Positions 25,752 through 34,836 of a stretch of DNA of 62,176 nt are shown here, one piece after another. This DNA comes from CAYTSA01 sp964440345 (lineage in GTDB: Bacteria; Desulfobacterota; Desulfovibrionia; Desulfovibrionales; Desulfovibrionaceae): contig CAYTSA010000011.1 in NCBI GenBank assembly GCA_964440345.1, forward strand, positions 1-62,176, in the 5' to 3' direction. The translations under genes were made by a program, and so were the position numbers. Every line of letters begins with the position of its first letter. The first letter of the stretch is position 1. Below the pieces are notes generated by a model. The model ran no database searches and was not told where the DNA came from. It saw only the letters and a list, made by a program, of their open reading frames with translations.

Positions 25752-26873
25752 ATGTCAATTACCGGCGGCCTAGACCTGGACCTGCTGTCCTTGCAGATGC
25801 AACAGAAGCAGTCTGTGCAGCGCAAGCTGGCCGTGGACCAGGTGAAGAAAAACTTACAGGACCCAAACGCCAGCGACAAGAAGCTGCGGGAAACCTGCGA
25901 AGGCTTTGAGTCCATCTTCATCAATCAGCTGTGGTCCCAGATGCGCAAGACCGTGCCCAAGGAGGGCTATCTGCACTCCAAGCATGAAGACATGTACTTG
26001 TCCATGTTTGATCAGGAAATGTCCCAAAAAATGGCTGAGGCCGGGGGCATAGGCTTGGGCGACATCCTCTACCGCCAGTTGAAAGAGCAGACCGAAAACG
26101 CCAGCCGCTATACGTCCCCCAGCCAGGCTCTGGAGCCGCTGCCTCTGCAGTCCCTGGACGCACAGCCAGCTGCTTCTGAGCAGAAGATTCAAACAGCGCC
26201 GGCGCCTCTTACAGAGGCGTTCGCCATGGACAATTTTTATACCCTGGCCAGCGACCCGGACGAAACCGTGACCCCAGAGGCTGCAGCCCCGGCTGTGGAA
26301 AAGGCGGTGAACGCGCCCGTGGAGCACAAGGTGGAGAACCTGGCTGAGCAAATAGAGCGCGTCCAGGGCGCGGTGCATAATGAGGGCGGCCCGGCGCCAG
26401 CCCTCGAAGCCCCCGCCATTGCCCCGGCAGAGCCGTGGGAAGCGCCCATCATGCGCTGGCCCACAGACGGCCAGGTCTCCTCCGGCTTTGGCTGGCGCAC
26501 CGACCCCTTTACCGGGCGCCGTGAATGGCACGCTGGCGTGGACCTGGCGGCCAACGCCGGCTCGCCCGTGCGGGCCTGCTGGCCGGGCAAGGTAGTCTTT
26601 TCCGGGGACAATGGCGGCTACGGCAACCTGGTGGTGCTGGAGCACGAAGGCGGCTGGCGCAGCTACTACGCCCACAACCGGGATAACGAGGTGCAAGTAG
26701 GCGATGAAGTCCGTGCTGGCAAGGTTATTGCAAGAATAGGCAGCACTGGCCGGTCCACAGGTCCGCATCTGCACTTTGAAGTGCGGCAGGGCGACCAAGC
26801 TTGGGACCCGGAAATGCTTCAGGAGCGGTTGCTGGCCGGGCTCACAGTGGGGCCGCAGTCAGACAAGGCCTGA
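25752..26873 (+). CDS. flgJ: FlgJ-like rod-binding protein fused to an M23 endopeptidase
   Basis: 373 residues in three parts: FlgJ-type rod-binding domain (about 25-115, KLRETCEGFESIFINQLWSQ), a Pro/Ala-rich linker (about 125-230) and a C-terminal LytM/M23 peptidase domain (about 235-360). The zinc motifs are HAGVD (HxxxD) and GPHLHFEV (HxH). Enterobacterial FlgJ instead carries a glucosaminidase domain, so here the peptidoglycan is probably opened by cutting peptide cross-links. The gene starts 2 bp after flgI. Confidence 0.9.
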   Translation: MSITGGLDLDLLSLQMQQKQSVQRKLAVDQVKKNLQDPNASDKKLRETCEGFESIFINQLWSQMRKTVPKEGYLHSKHEDMYLSMFDQEMSQKMAEAGGIGLGDILYRQLKEQTENASRYTSPSQALEPLPLQSLDAQPAASEQKIQTAPAPLTEAFAMDNFYTLASDPDETVTPEAAAPAVEKAVNAPVEHKVENLAEQIERVQGAVHNEGGPAPALEAPAIAPAEPWEAPIMRWPTDGQVSSGFGWRTDPFTGRREWHAGVDLAANAGSPVRACWPGKVVFSGDNGGYGNLVVLEHEGGWRSYYAHNRDNEVQVGDEVRAGKVIARIGSTGRSTGPHLHFEVRQGDQAWDPEMLQERLLAGLTVGPQSDKA

Positions 26874-26918
26874 GGCCGCCGCCGCAAAGCACCCGGATAG
26901 TCAGTAGGGGAGAATACA

Positions 26919-27437
26919 ATGTACGCATACATCAAAAGCAATCTCATCCGCCAGCAAAAGGGCCTGGCCGTGCTGCTGGAACTGTTGCGGGAAGAATTTT
27001 CCCATCTGCAGAACCGCGACCCCCACGCAGTGACCCAAAATGAATTCGCCCTGCACGAGCTGGTGCGCCAGCTGGCCGCTGAACGGGACGAAATAGTTCA
27101 AGCCCTGTCCGGCAAACGGCTGACCAGCTTTTTGGTAGATATGAATCCAGAAAAATGTCCTCCAGGCATGGAATATCTGCTTGAGGAGACTGAAGAAGCA
27201 CGGGACCGGCAGGCGGAACTCGGTTCTTTGCTGGCTTCCATAGACGCCACCGAGCAGGAATGCGTGCGCCAGGGCGAGCGCAACGCCCGCCTGGCTTCGG
27301 CGTTGCTGGAACAAAACAGTGAAATGGTTGAGTTTCTGCATAAGCAAATCCAGCCCAAAAATACCAATACCTACTCCCGGCAGGGCGGCTACGCCAAGAT
27401 CAAGCCCACTGCGTCCATTCTGCAAGGGAGGCTCTGA
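26919..27437 (+). CDS. flgN: Flagellar export chaperone FlgN
   Basis: 172 residues, all-helical and charged, matching the FlgN family in size, in LLELLREEFSHLQNRD and in position immediately before flgK. Its TGA stop overlaps the flgK start (TGATG). It should hold the hook-associated proteins FlgK and FlgL before export. Confidence 0.82.
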   Translation: MYAYIKSNLIRQQKGLAVLLELLREEFSHLQNRDPHAVTQNEFALHELVRQLAAERDEIVQALSGKRLTSFLVDMNPEKCPPGMEYLLEETEEARDRQAELGSLLASIDATEQECVRQGERNARLASALLEQNSEMVEFLHKQIQPKNTNTYSRQGGYAKIKPTASILQGRL

Positions 27438-29560
27438 TGCCTGGCGTTAACGGCATTCTGGACATAGGCAAAACCGCCTTGTTTACGCATCAGGCGGCCA
27501 TCGAAATCACCGGCAACAATATTGCCAACGTTGACACCGAAGGCTACGCCCGGCGCGAGGTCCGGTACGAAGAAAAGCTGTCCATCAACAGCCGACCAGG
27601 ACAGATGGGCACTGGCGTCATCGGCGCCGAGGTCATCCGCCATTTTGACTACTTCGTTGAAGCGCAATACAACTCCAAGGCCACGGAGCAGGACCGCTAC
27701 AAGCAATTGTGGGACCTGCTCAAGAGTGCAGACAGCCTGTACAACGAAGCAAACTCCGACGGCGTGAGCTCCAGCTTGAGTCAGTTCTGGTCAAACTGGC
27801 AATCCCTCTCTTCCCGGCCCAACGACTTGCCCACCCGTCAAGCCTTGCTCAGCGGCTCCAAGAACCTTACCTCCATGCTCAACCAGCTGGACACAGACAT
27901 GAATTTTTTGCGCCGCCAGACCCAGATAGGCATCCGCGACGAGGTGGAAAAGGTTAACGACATCATCAGCCAGATTGCCGAACTGAACCGCCGCATAGGC
28001 ATCAACCATGTTGAAGGCCAGAACAACGCCAACAACCTGTTCGACCAGCGGGACAAGCTGGTGCGCGACCTGGCTTCCAAAATGGACATCTACACGATAG
28101 ACAACGGCGGCTCGGAGTTCCAGGTGCTCACCAAAGCCGGCCACAGCCTGGTCCTTGGCGTGGAAACTTTTGAGATCAAATACGAAGGACCGGCGACTTT
28201 TGAAAAACTGCAGGCAAATTCAAATTTTGACGGCGACATCAAGTTTGCCGGCGACGCGGACTTTGAATACACCATTCAGATGATCAGCGCCGGCGGCGTG
28301 GCCAGCGACGCCAGCGCCGCCCAGTTCCGGGTGTCAGTGGACGGCGGGCAGACCTGGCTGAAGAACGAGGACGGCACGGAGCGGCATTTTTCCGCCCGGC
28401 CCTCAGGGCTCGGCGTCAACGTAGGCGGCGATCTGGACATCTGGTTCGAGAACGCCACCCAGAACTTCACCGTGGGCGACGAATTCACCGTGGTCCCTCG
28501 CAGCGGGCTCTACTGGTACGAGAATACGTCTACCCGCATGAACATCACCCCGCAGATACGCGCGGACGGCACGGACAACGAGAAACGGCTTACCGGAGGA
28601 GCCCTGACCGGGATGCTGAATTTCGAAGGCTCCTACATGGGCAAGTTTCAGGACCGGTTGGACGCCCTGTCCGACAGTTTCATCTGGGAAGTGAACCGGT
28701 TGCATTCCCAAGGAGCCGGCCTGAACCTGGCGGCCGACACCGCTGGAACGTATGCTGTGCAAGACATCACCCGGGCGCTGGGCGATGACAGCTCCGGCTT
28801 GCATTTTAACACCAAGCTGACCGGCGGCAACACCATGGTCTACGTGTACGACGCTGCGTCGGGAGACCTGGTCTCCTGCGCCACGCCAGGCTCGTACGGG
28901 TTGTTGGACTTTGACGCCGGCACGGCCGGGATACAGAATTTCGACCCCACGCAGCATAGCCTGGAAGACGTCCGCGACGCCTTCAACACCAGCTTCGGCT
29001 CATACCTGAACGCCTCCATCGTGGACAACAAGCTGCGCATCACAGCCAACTCCGGTTATCAGGTCGGGTTTGGGACGGATACCGCAGGCTTGACGGCCGC
29101 CTTGGGCATAAACACCTACTTCAAGGGCACGGACGCCGGCTCCATCGCTTTAAATGAAGAAGTCGCCGCCGACGCCAGCCGCATAGCAGCCGGGCACATC
29201 AACGGCGCCGGTGAAATAAATCCTGGCGACAACTCCATAGCGCTGGAAATAGCCGCCCTGCGCGACAAGAACGTTACGGTCACGGACTCCTTTGAATCCT
29301 CGAGCAACCAGACCATGGGCGAGTACCACTCCACCCTGGTGGCCACGGTGGGCGCAGACACTGCCAACGCCGAATTCTCTTATCTGTACAACAAGGCTTT
29401 GACTGACGATTTATTTCAACGCCAGGAGCAGTTGGCCGGCGTGAATTTGGATGAGGAAATGTCCAACCTTATCAAATACCAACATTCATACCGCGCCGCG
29501 GCTAAGCTCATCACCACCGCGGACCAGATGCTCCAGACCTTGCTTGGTCTGAAGCAATAA
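27437..29560 (+). CDS. flgK: Hook-associated protein 1 FlgK
   Basis: 707 residues, at the long end for FlgK. The N-terminal ILDIGKTALFTHQAAIEITG and NNIANVDTEGYARREV, and the C-terminal GVNLDEEMSNLIKYQHSYRAAAKLIT, are the conserved axial ends. The middle region holds variable domains. It forms the hook-filament junction with FlgL and is encoded directly after its chaperone gene. Confidence 0.94.
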   Translation: MPGVNGILDIGKTALFTHQAAIEITGNNIANVDTEGYARREVRYEEKLSINSRPGQMGTGVIGAEVIRHFDYFVEAQYNSKATEQDRYKQLWDLLKSADSLYNEANSDGVSSSLSQFWSNWQSLSSRPNDLPTRQALLSGSKNLTSMLNQLDTDMNFLRRQTQIGIRDEVEKVNDIISQIAELNRRIGINHVEGQNNANNLFDQRDKLVRDLASKMDIYTIDNGGSEFQVLTKAGHSLVLGVETFEIKYEGPATFEKLQANSNFDGDIKFAGDADFEYTIQMISAGGVASDASAAQFRVSVDGGQTWLKNEDGTERHFSARPSGLGVNVGGDLDIWFENATQNFTVGDEFTVVPRSGLYWYENTSTRMNITPQIRADGTDNEKRLTGGALTGMLNFEGSYMGKFQDRLDALSDSFIWEVNRLHSQGAGLNLAADTAGTYAVQDITRALGDDSSGLHFNTKLTGGNTMVYVYDAASGDLVSCATPGSYGLLDFDAGTAGIQNFDPTQHSLEDVRDAFNTSFGSYLNASIVDNKLRITANSGYQVGFGTDTAGLTAALGINTYFKGTDAGSIALNEEVAADASRIAAGHINGAGEINPGDNSIALEIAALRDKNVTVTDSFESSSNQTMGEYHSTLVATVGADTANAEFSYLYNKALTDDLFQRQEQLAGVNLDEEMSNLIKYQHSYRAAAKLITTADQMLQTLLGLKQ

Positions 29561-29579
29561 GGAAAGGGAGGACGCCGCC

Positions 29580-31118
29580 ATGATGGTCCGGGTTTCCCAA
29601 CGCTCCATGTTCAATATGCACCTGTCGAACATGAACTCGTCTTTGTCCGAGCTCATGGACTTGAACATTCAGGCCGGCAGCCAGAAAAAAGTTAACAAGC
29701 CGTCAGACAACTCTGTGGCGGCTTCGCGCATACTCAACTACCGCAGCAACCTGAACGCGCTGGATGAATACCGCGAAAACATCGCCACGGCCCAAGGCTG
29801 GCTGAAAACTCAAGACCAGACCCTGATGCAGGTGAACACCGTGCTCACCCGCGTCAAGGAACTGACCGAACAAGCCGCCACCGGCACCATGAGCCAGAAC
29901 AACCGCGAGCAGGTGGGCTTTGAAATCCGCGAACTCTACGAGCAGCTCATCATACTGGGAAACACCCAGTACGAAGGCAAACACCTCTTTGCCGGACACA
30001 AGGTGGATAAACCGGCCTTTGTCCAGCGCCTGGCCATAACCACCAACGATCCCAACGTTTCTAACAACTACGCCATACAGGGCGCTTCCGAGAAGACCTT
30101 GCTTGTCCAGTTCCTTTCCAACGGTTCCGTGGGCGTGGACAACCTGGCCTACCGCTACACCAACGACGGAGGACGCACCTGGACCACCCAAACCCTGGCT
30201 GCTGGGAGCGCCACCCTGAACCTGAACGGCGTGCAGGTCACCATGGACATCGGCGGCACGGTGCAAGCCGTGAACCCCAACGATCCCAACGAAACCAACA
30301 ACGGCTCCTGGCTGTGGGTGCGGCCCACTGCTGAATACATGGGCGACGACGAAGACTCCTTGCAGGTGGACAAATTCGGCGGACCGGGCATTGCCGGAAA
30401 CGCCACCGGGGCCTTTGCCAACGACGTGATGGTGCGTATCGACAACACCTCGCCCGTGACGCTGGACCAGGAAATCCGATATTCCTATAGCTTGGACAAA
30501 GGCGTCACCTGGGTCGAAGGCAACACCGCCCTGGATTCCTCTTCCTCCACCAGCGCTTCCCTTGTGCTGCCCAACGGCTTTCTGGATCTGTCCACCGCCA
30601 ACCCGGGGGACACGCTGAATCCCGGAGAGCAGTTCATCATCCGGCCCAACCGCGCTGACATTGACTTTGAAATATCCCGCGGGGAACGCATTACCGTGAA
30701 CAACGTGGGCAAGGACGTCTTTGGCGGCATATACACCCAGCCCTGCGCCAGCAACGCCTCCTACGTGGCCGTGGGCAACAGCGCCGCAGACAACATGTTC
30801 GAGACTGTCGGCAAGCTCATCGGTTTCATTGAAACAAACAACCAGTCCGGCATCCAGACCGCCCTGGACGATTTGAATCAGTCCAGCGAAAAAATTATGA
30901 CCGCTGCAGCAAGCGTGGGCGCCAAGGAAAACCGGCTGGACGTGGCGGACAACGTGCTCTCCGGGCTGGAGCTGAACGTGGGCGAACAGCTCTCGCACCT
31001 GGAGGACGTGGACGTGGCCGAGCTGATGACCGAGCTTGCCCAGCAGCAGCTGGTCTACGAATCCGTGCTCAAGTCCACGTCCATGATCATGCGCATGAGC
31101 CTGGCAAACTTCATTTAG
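29580..31118 (+). CDS. flgL: Hook-associated protein 3 FlgL
   Basis: 512 residues. The N-terminal RVSQRSMFNMHLSNMNSS, with QKKVNKPSDNSVAASRILNYRS (flagellin-like), and the C-terminal LSHLEDVDVAELMTELAQQQLVYESVLKS identify FlgL. It is longer than enterobacterial FlgL (about 320) because of a large inserted middle region (about 160-400) that would be surface-exposed. GGAGG precedes the ATG. Confidence 0.93.
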   Translation: MMVRVSQRSMFNMHLSNMNSSLSELMDLNIQAGSQKKVNKPSDNSVAASRILNYRSNLNALDEYRENIATAQGWLKTQDQTLMQVNTVLTRVKELTEQAATGTMSQNNREQVGFEIRELYEQLIILGNTQYEGKHLFAGHKVDKPAFVQRLAITTNDPNVSNNYAIQGASEKTLLVQFLSNGSVGVDNLAYRYTNDGGRTWTTQTLAAGSATLNLNGVQVTMDIGGTVQAVNPNDPNETNNGSWLWVRPTAEYMGDDEDSLQVDKFGGPGIAGNATGAFANDVMVRIDNTSPVTLDQEIRYSYSLDKGVTWVEGNTALDSSSSTSASLVLPNGFLDLSTANPGDTLNPGEQFIIRPNRADIDFEISRGERITVNNVGKDVFGGIYTQPCASNASYVAVGNSAADNMFETVGKLIGFIETNNQSGIQTALDDLNQSSEKIMTAAASVGAKENRLDVADNVLSGLELNVGEQLSHLEDVDVAELMTELAQQQLVYESVLKSTSMIMRMSLANFI

Positions 31119-31192
31119 CGCTTTTTTGTCTGGAAACAAGGCTCTTCCCTGCAACGGGATACAATAGTTCCGGGGAAATGCTCTTCTGTAGC

Positions 31193-31227
31193 GGGGGCGA
31201 GTAAAATGACAGGGGGCGAGTAAAATG
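31193..31227 (+). repeat. Two 16-bp direct repeats upstream of csrA
   Basis: GGGGGCGAGTAAAATG occurs at 31193-31208 and again at 31212-31227, three bases apart (19-bp period). They lie in the 227-bp gap between flgL and csrA and could be a protein-binding site or a duplication; no function is demonstrated. Confidence 0.8.
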
Positions 31228-31345
31228 CTTTACACCCGCCCTGGCCCCAGCTACAGTGCCAAAACCTGAAGCGGCGCAGAAGGGCGCCCAGGGGGAAACC
31301 CTGAGCCGCCAGGGCAATGTCAGTTGGAAAACACAACGCGAATAT

Positions 31346-31585
31346 ATGCTAATTCTATCCAGAAGACCTGGTGAAAGCCTGTACGTAGGCGACAATATTA
31401 AAGTGACGGTGTTGTCCGTACAAGGCAAACAGATTAAAATTGGCCTGGAAGTGCCCCGCGACATGACCGTCTACCGCGAGGAAGTGTACAAAAAAGTCCA
31501 GGAGCAAAACCAAACCGCCGTAGAGTCCAGCGACGCTGACCTGCTGGCCGTGACATCGCTATGGGACCGGAAAACGAAAAAGTAA
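31346..31585 (+). CDS. csrA: Carbon storage regulator CsrA
   Basis: 79 residues. MLILSRRPGESLYVGDNI and VQGKQIKIGLEVPRDMTVYREEVY are the RNA-binding dimer signature. The protein has a short C-terminal extension, as common outside gammaproteobacteria. The start is fixed by the invariant MLILSR; no strong Shine-Dalgarno site is seen. It overlaps fliW by 25 bp, so the two are translationally linked. Confidence 0.96.
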   Translation: MLILSRRPGESLYVGDNIKVTVLSVQGKQIKIGLEVPRDMTVYREEVYKKVQEQNQTAVESSDADLLAVTSLWDRKTKK

Positions 31586-32010
31586 TTCAGACCCGGCTGG
31601 GTGAACGGACTGTCCAGTTGGACAAGGTCCTCACGTTTCCACGCGGCATCATGGGTTTTGAAGAGCAGCGGGAATTCATTCTGCTCGAAATCAAAGACGA
31701 TTCGCCATTTCTTGTGCTTCAGTCCATGGATACGCACAGGCTGGGCCTGCTGGTGGCCGACCCCTACAGCTTTTTGGAAGACTACGAAGTCAAGGTCGGT
31801 GAAGCCGAAATGCGCATCCTGCAGTTGGAAGACTTCAAAGATGCGGCCCTGCTCGTCACCGTGACCATTCCGCCTGGCCAGCCGGAAAAAACCGCCCTTA
31901 ACCTGACCGGACCCATCATGGTGAACTACACCGCTCGCGTCGGACTCCAGGTCCCGCAAATAGACCCCAAGTACCCCAGCCAGGTCTTCCTGCACGAACA
32001 AGGCTCCTGA
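31561..32010 (+). CDS. fliW: Flagellar assembly factor FliW
   Basis: 149 residues with LTFPRGIMGFEEQREFILLE, DPYSFLEDYEV and MVNYTARVGLQV, the FliW family. It binds CsrA and flagellin in a partner switch that matches flagellin translation to export. Position and overlap with csrA agree. It is the last gene of the flagellar operon, and the next gene is convergent. Confidence 0.95.
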   Translation: MGPENEKVIQTRLGERTVQLDKVLTFPRGIMGFEEQREFILLEIKDDSPFLVLQSMDTHRLGLLVADPYSFLEDYEVKVGEAEMRILQLEDFKDAALLVTVTIPPGQPEKTALNLTGPIMVNYTARVGLQVPQIDPKYPSQVFLHEQGS

Positions 32011-32036
32011 CAGCATTAGAGCATGTTGACATCATC

Positions 32037-32056
32037 CCCTGGGCTACAGCCCAGGG
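32037..32056. terminator. Hairpin between convergent fliW and oxidoreductase genes
   Basis: CCCTGGGC, loop TACA, GCCCAGGG: a perfect 8-bp stem with no T tract on either side, so termination is only suggested by its place between convergent genes. Just upstream, TTAGAGCATGTTGACAT (from 32016) recalls the left end of the interspersed repeat family. Confidence 0.4.
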
Positions 32057-32090
32057 CGCCATTCCATCTGCGTCATCTGCGGTTTCTTCC

Positions 32091-34043
32091 TCATTTCGCC
32101 AGCGCCTTTACCCGTGTCTCGTAATACGGCGTTCCTTCGCCCACGTGGCTGGCAATATCCCGGGTCAGCCGGTTCAGACCGTGGCCGGCCTGCAGCCAGC
32201 CCCCGCGTTCAGCCTGCAGCACGTCCCGGCGCAAGGAAGCGTCCGTGCGCAGCCGCGCGGTGATCTCGCCCACCCGGCTGCGCACAGTCACGGTTTCGCC
32301 GTCCTTCACGCCGCAGCGCGCGGCTTCGCCCGGGTGCAGCCGCACCAGGGGGAGATCGGGGTGATCGCTCAGCGTCCGCTCGGAGCACAGATAGTCATGC
32401 GGCGCTGCTGTGAGCAGCGTGTAGGGATAGTCTGAATCGTCAGACTCCAAGAGCGAGGGGTCCAGGTCAGGCAGCAACCGGAACTTGCCAGAGGAAGTGG
32501 GGAACACCCGGTCTGCATAGGGGACCATGGGCGCGTTGAGACGAAAAGGGCCTTCGCGCAATGTCTTGGGCGTAGCCCCCTGTCGCCATAGGGGCTCGCA
32601 GATGTCTCGCAGCCACTCGGTCTCGCTGCGCTGCAGCCGTTCAGAAAAATCGAAGCGTCTGGCCAGATCGCGGAACATGCGGAACTCCGGCCGGCACTCG
32701 CCCACCGGCGCAATGGCTGGATTTACCGGTCCAGCGTAGTTGTGGCCGTAGCTGGCCACCACGTCCAGCTCCTCCAGAAAGGTCGTGGCCGGCAAAAAGA
32801 CGTGGGCGCACTGGGCCGTGTCGTCCAGAAAATGGCCTGAGTAGACCACGAATTCCGCATGATGAAACGCCCGACGCGTCAGATGCGTGTTTGGGGCCAT
32901 GCACACGGGGTTGGCCGCGGTCACGTAGATCATGCGGATGGGCGGCTCGGCAGCGTCCAGAATCTCCTGGCCGATGCGCGGCATGAGCAAGGTCCGGCGC
33001 GGCGGGTTGATCTGGTCGCCCCACCAGGCCGGGTCATAGGGGCCGTATTCGTCAAATCCCTGGCTTACCCCGCCGCCGGCAACGCCGATGTTCCCGCTCA
33101 CCGCGGCCAGCGCGTCAATGGCCCGGATGGAAAGGTGCGCGTGCTCGCGCCGGTGCAGCCCCCAGCCCAGCAGGATGGACGTCGGCTTCTGGTCCAGCAG
33201 CGTTTCGGCCAGAGAAGCTATATCCTCGCGGGAAACGCCGGCCAGGCCGGCCAGCTCAGGCTCAGACCAGCGGTCCAGCAGGGCCAGGTAGCTGTCCGCA
33301 TTCTCGCAGCAGTTGTCCAGAAACTCCCGGTCGCCGGCGCTGGCGGCCAGTATGCGCTTGGCCGCGGCCAGGGCCAGAAAACCGTCGCCCCCGGGCCGGG
33401 GCTGGATGTGACGGTCGCTCATGGCCGCGGTCCGGGTCCGGGCCGGGTCCACGCACAGGATGCGGCCCCCGCGCTTGCGGATGTCCTGCAGAATGGGCAG
33501 CAGCGGATGCTGCGTGGAAACCGGGTTGCGGCCCCAGAGCACGCAGGAGGCGCTGTTGTAGTGGTCCAGAGGGTCATGGGAGATACGCTCGCCCAGGTCC
33601 ATGTTCTGGGCGGCAATGCCTGCGCCGCTGCAAAGCGTGCCCCGCAGGGTAGTCACGCCGCCTAACAGGTTGAAAAAATAACGGTTCAGGAGTTTGAGCG
33701 CGGTTCGTTCGCCATAACCCTGGTAGTAGAGGATGGACTCCGGCCCGCTGTCATTGACGAAATGCTTGAGCTTGCCGGCAACCAGGTCCAGCAAGGCGTC
33801 CCAGTCCGCAGCCTTCCAGTCGTGGTCCCGGCTGGCTCGGACCAGAGGCCGGGTGACGCGCTCCGGGTGGTAGACCCTGTCTACATATGTAGACGCTTTG
33901 CCGCAGGCCGACCCCTGCGTCACGGGATGGTCCGGATTCCCCCGCAGCTTCACCAGCCGGCCGTCCTCCACTTCGGCTATCAACCCGCACGCGCCGGGAC
34001 AGTCCCGGGTGCATGTTGTCACAATGCTCTGTCTGGCGTGCAT
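32091..34043 (-). CDS. Molybdopterin oxidoreductase (DMSO reductase superfamily)
   Basis: 650 residues. The N terminus binds a [4Fe-4S] cluster: CTRDCPGAC followed by GSACGK, matching Cys-x3-Cys-x3-Cys-x(about 27)-Cys. TLCSGAG near residue 140 is in the region of the metal ligand, and the C-terminal molybdopterin-dinucleotide domain contains LHPGEAARCGVKDGETV. There is no Tat signal, so it is probably cytoplasmic. Start chosen at the ATG eight bases after GGAGG. No partner subunits are adjacent and the substrate is unknown. Confidence 0.88.
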   Translation of the reverse strand: MHARQSIVTTCTRDCPGACGLIAEVEDGRLVKLRGNPDHPVTQGSACGKASTYVDRVYHPERVTRPLVRASRDHDWKAADWDALLDLVAGKLKHFVNDSGPESILYYQGYGERTALKLLNRYFFNLLGGVTTLRGTLCSGAGIAAQNMDLGERISHDPLDHYNSASCVLWGRNPVSTQHPLLPILQDIRKRGGRILCVDPARTRTAAMSDRHIQPRPGGDGFLALAAAKRILAASAGDREFLDNCCENADSYLALLDRWSEPELAGLAGVSREDIASLAETLLDQKPTSILLGWGLHRREHAHLSIRAIDALAAVSGNIGVAGGGVSQGFDEYGPYDPAWWGDQINPPRRTLLMPRIGQEILDAAEPPIRMIYVTAANPVCMAPNTHLTRRAFHHAEFVVYSGHFLDDTAQCAHVFLPATTFLEELDVVASYGHNYAGPVNPAIAPVGECRPEFRMFRDLARRFDFSERLQRSETEWLRDICEPLWRQGATPKTLREGPFRLNAPMVPYADRVFPTSSGKFRLLPDLDPSLLESDDSDYPYTLLTAAPHDYLCSERTLSDHPDLPLVRLHPGEAARCGVKDGETVTVRSRVGEITARLRTDASLRRDVLQAERGGWLQAGHGLNRLTRDIASHVGEGTPYYETRVKALAK

Positions 34044-34102
34044 GATGGTTTCCTCCTGTGTATGCAGAATATTCGATATTTTGAAACCGAGTCGATTGTG
34101 CG

Positions 34103-34594
34103 CTACTTCGAAAATGAGTTCATGCGCCTCAAGCGGCCGGGAATGTCCCATGTTTCGGCCAATTGTGCTGTGGTTCGGGGAACCAGATGTCGCCATTGCA
34201 CCCTGTCCCGCATAGCCTGGCGAACCGCCGTCCCGGTAATGCCTATTTGTTCTGGCGGACGTTCCCATAACACGTCCGTGCGTAATCTCAACTGCTGAAA
34301 CCGCTGCAGTTTGACGCGTCACCAATCTTCTAAAATAGTTGAATAAAAAGTAGCGTCCAAGGGCACGTAAAGCCGGTAGAGCTCCGGCATATTAATGGGC
34401 AGGGGAACAACGCAGAACTCCTCCCATTTCACGCCCGACTCCCGTAGCGTATCGCGAACCATACTTTGCGTTCGGAAAACACGAAGACACATTTGAATAA
34501 AGTATGCGGCGTTACCGTCCCCATCTGTAGAAGAACCATAAACCCTCAGGAGAACGGTGGGCCATGTCCACTCCGGTTTCCAGTTATTGCTGTT
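34103..34594 (-). pseudogene. NadM/NMN-adenylyltransferase-like pseudogene with internal stop
   Basis: Read on the minus strand, one continuous frame from 34594 to 34103 gives a nucleotidyltransferase C-terminal half interrupted by a TGA at 34321-34319. Before the stop come MVRDTLRESGVKWEEF, FCVVPLPINMPELY and YVPLDATFYSTILEDW. After it, in the same frame, come RTDVLWERPPE, IGITGTAVRQAMRDRVQW and HLVP, resembling the ISGTxVRxRM...LVP end of NMN adenylyltransferases. The N-terminal nucleotide-binding half is missing: a TAG at 34597-34595 bounds the frame and no start codon is seen. It is likely a decayed gene; a TGA-suppressed gene is unlikely because the N terminus is also gone. Confidence 0.62.
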
Positions 34595-34738
34595 CTAAAC
34601 GATGGTGGCGATGCAGTGCTGGACAATTAACTGTCCCTGACGGCAATTGTATAACAAATTGAAAACGTCCTTTGTATTCTCAGGGATTTTTTGCCCTCTG
34701 GGGGTGTTGTCAAATGTGGGGGGAAAGCGCACCAGGCG

Positions 34739-34766
34739 TTGACTCTACTGTCTGATTGTTTATGAT
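34739..34766 (+). promoter_or_regulatory. Promoter of the His-rich protein gene
   Basis: TTGACT (34739-34744), 16 bp, TATGAT (34761-34766): five of six matches in both hexamers. The transcript would start near 34773, 64 bp before the ATG. An imperfect dyad around the -10 region is too weak to call a metal-regulator site. Confidence 0.6.
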
Positions 34767-34836
34767 ACATACTGCAAGGAACAAGTACTCTATAGGCGTT
34801 TTTGATAATTCGCGTAACAGAGCAAAGGAGAGCACT

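Noticed and set aside
32016..32034. A sixth interspersed repeat copy at TTAGAGCATGTTGACAT
   Set aside because: Only the first dozen bases match the family and no hairpin or right end follows.
34761..34800. Nickel-repressor (NikR-type) operator at the His-rich gene promoter
   Set aside because: The dyad around ATGATACATACT is too imperfect and its spacing does not match the known operator.
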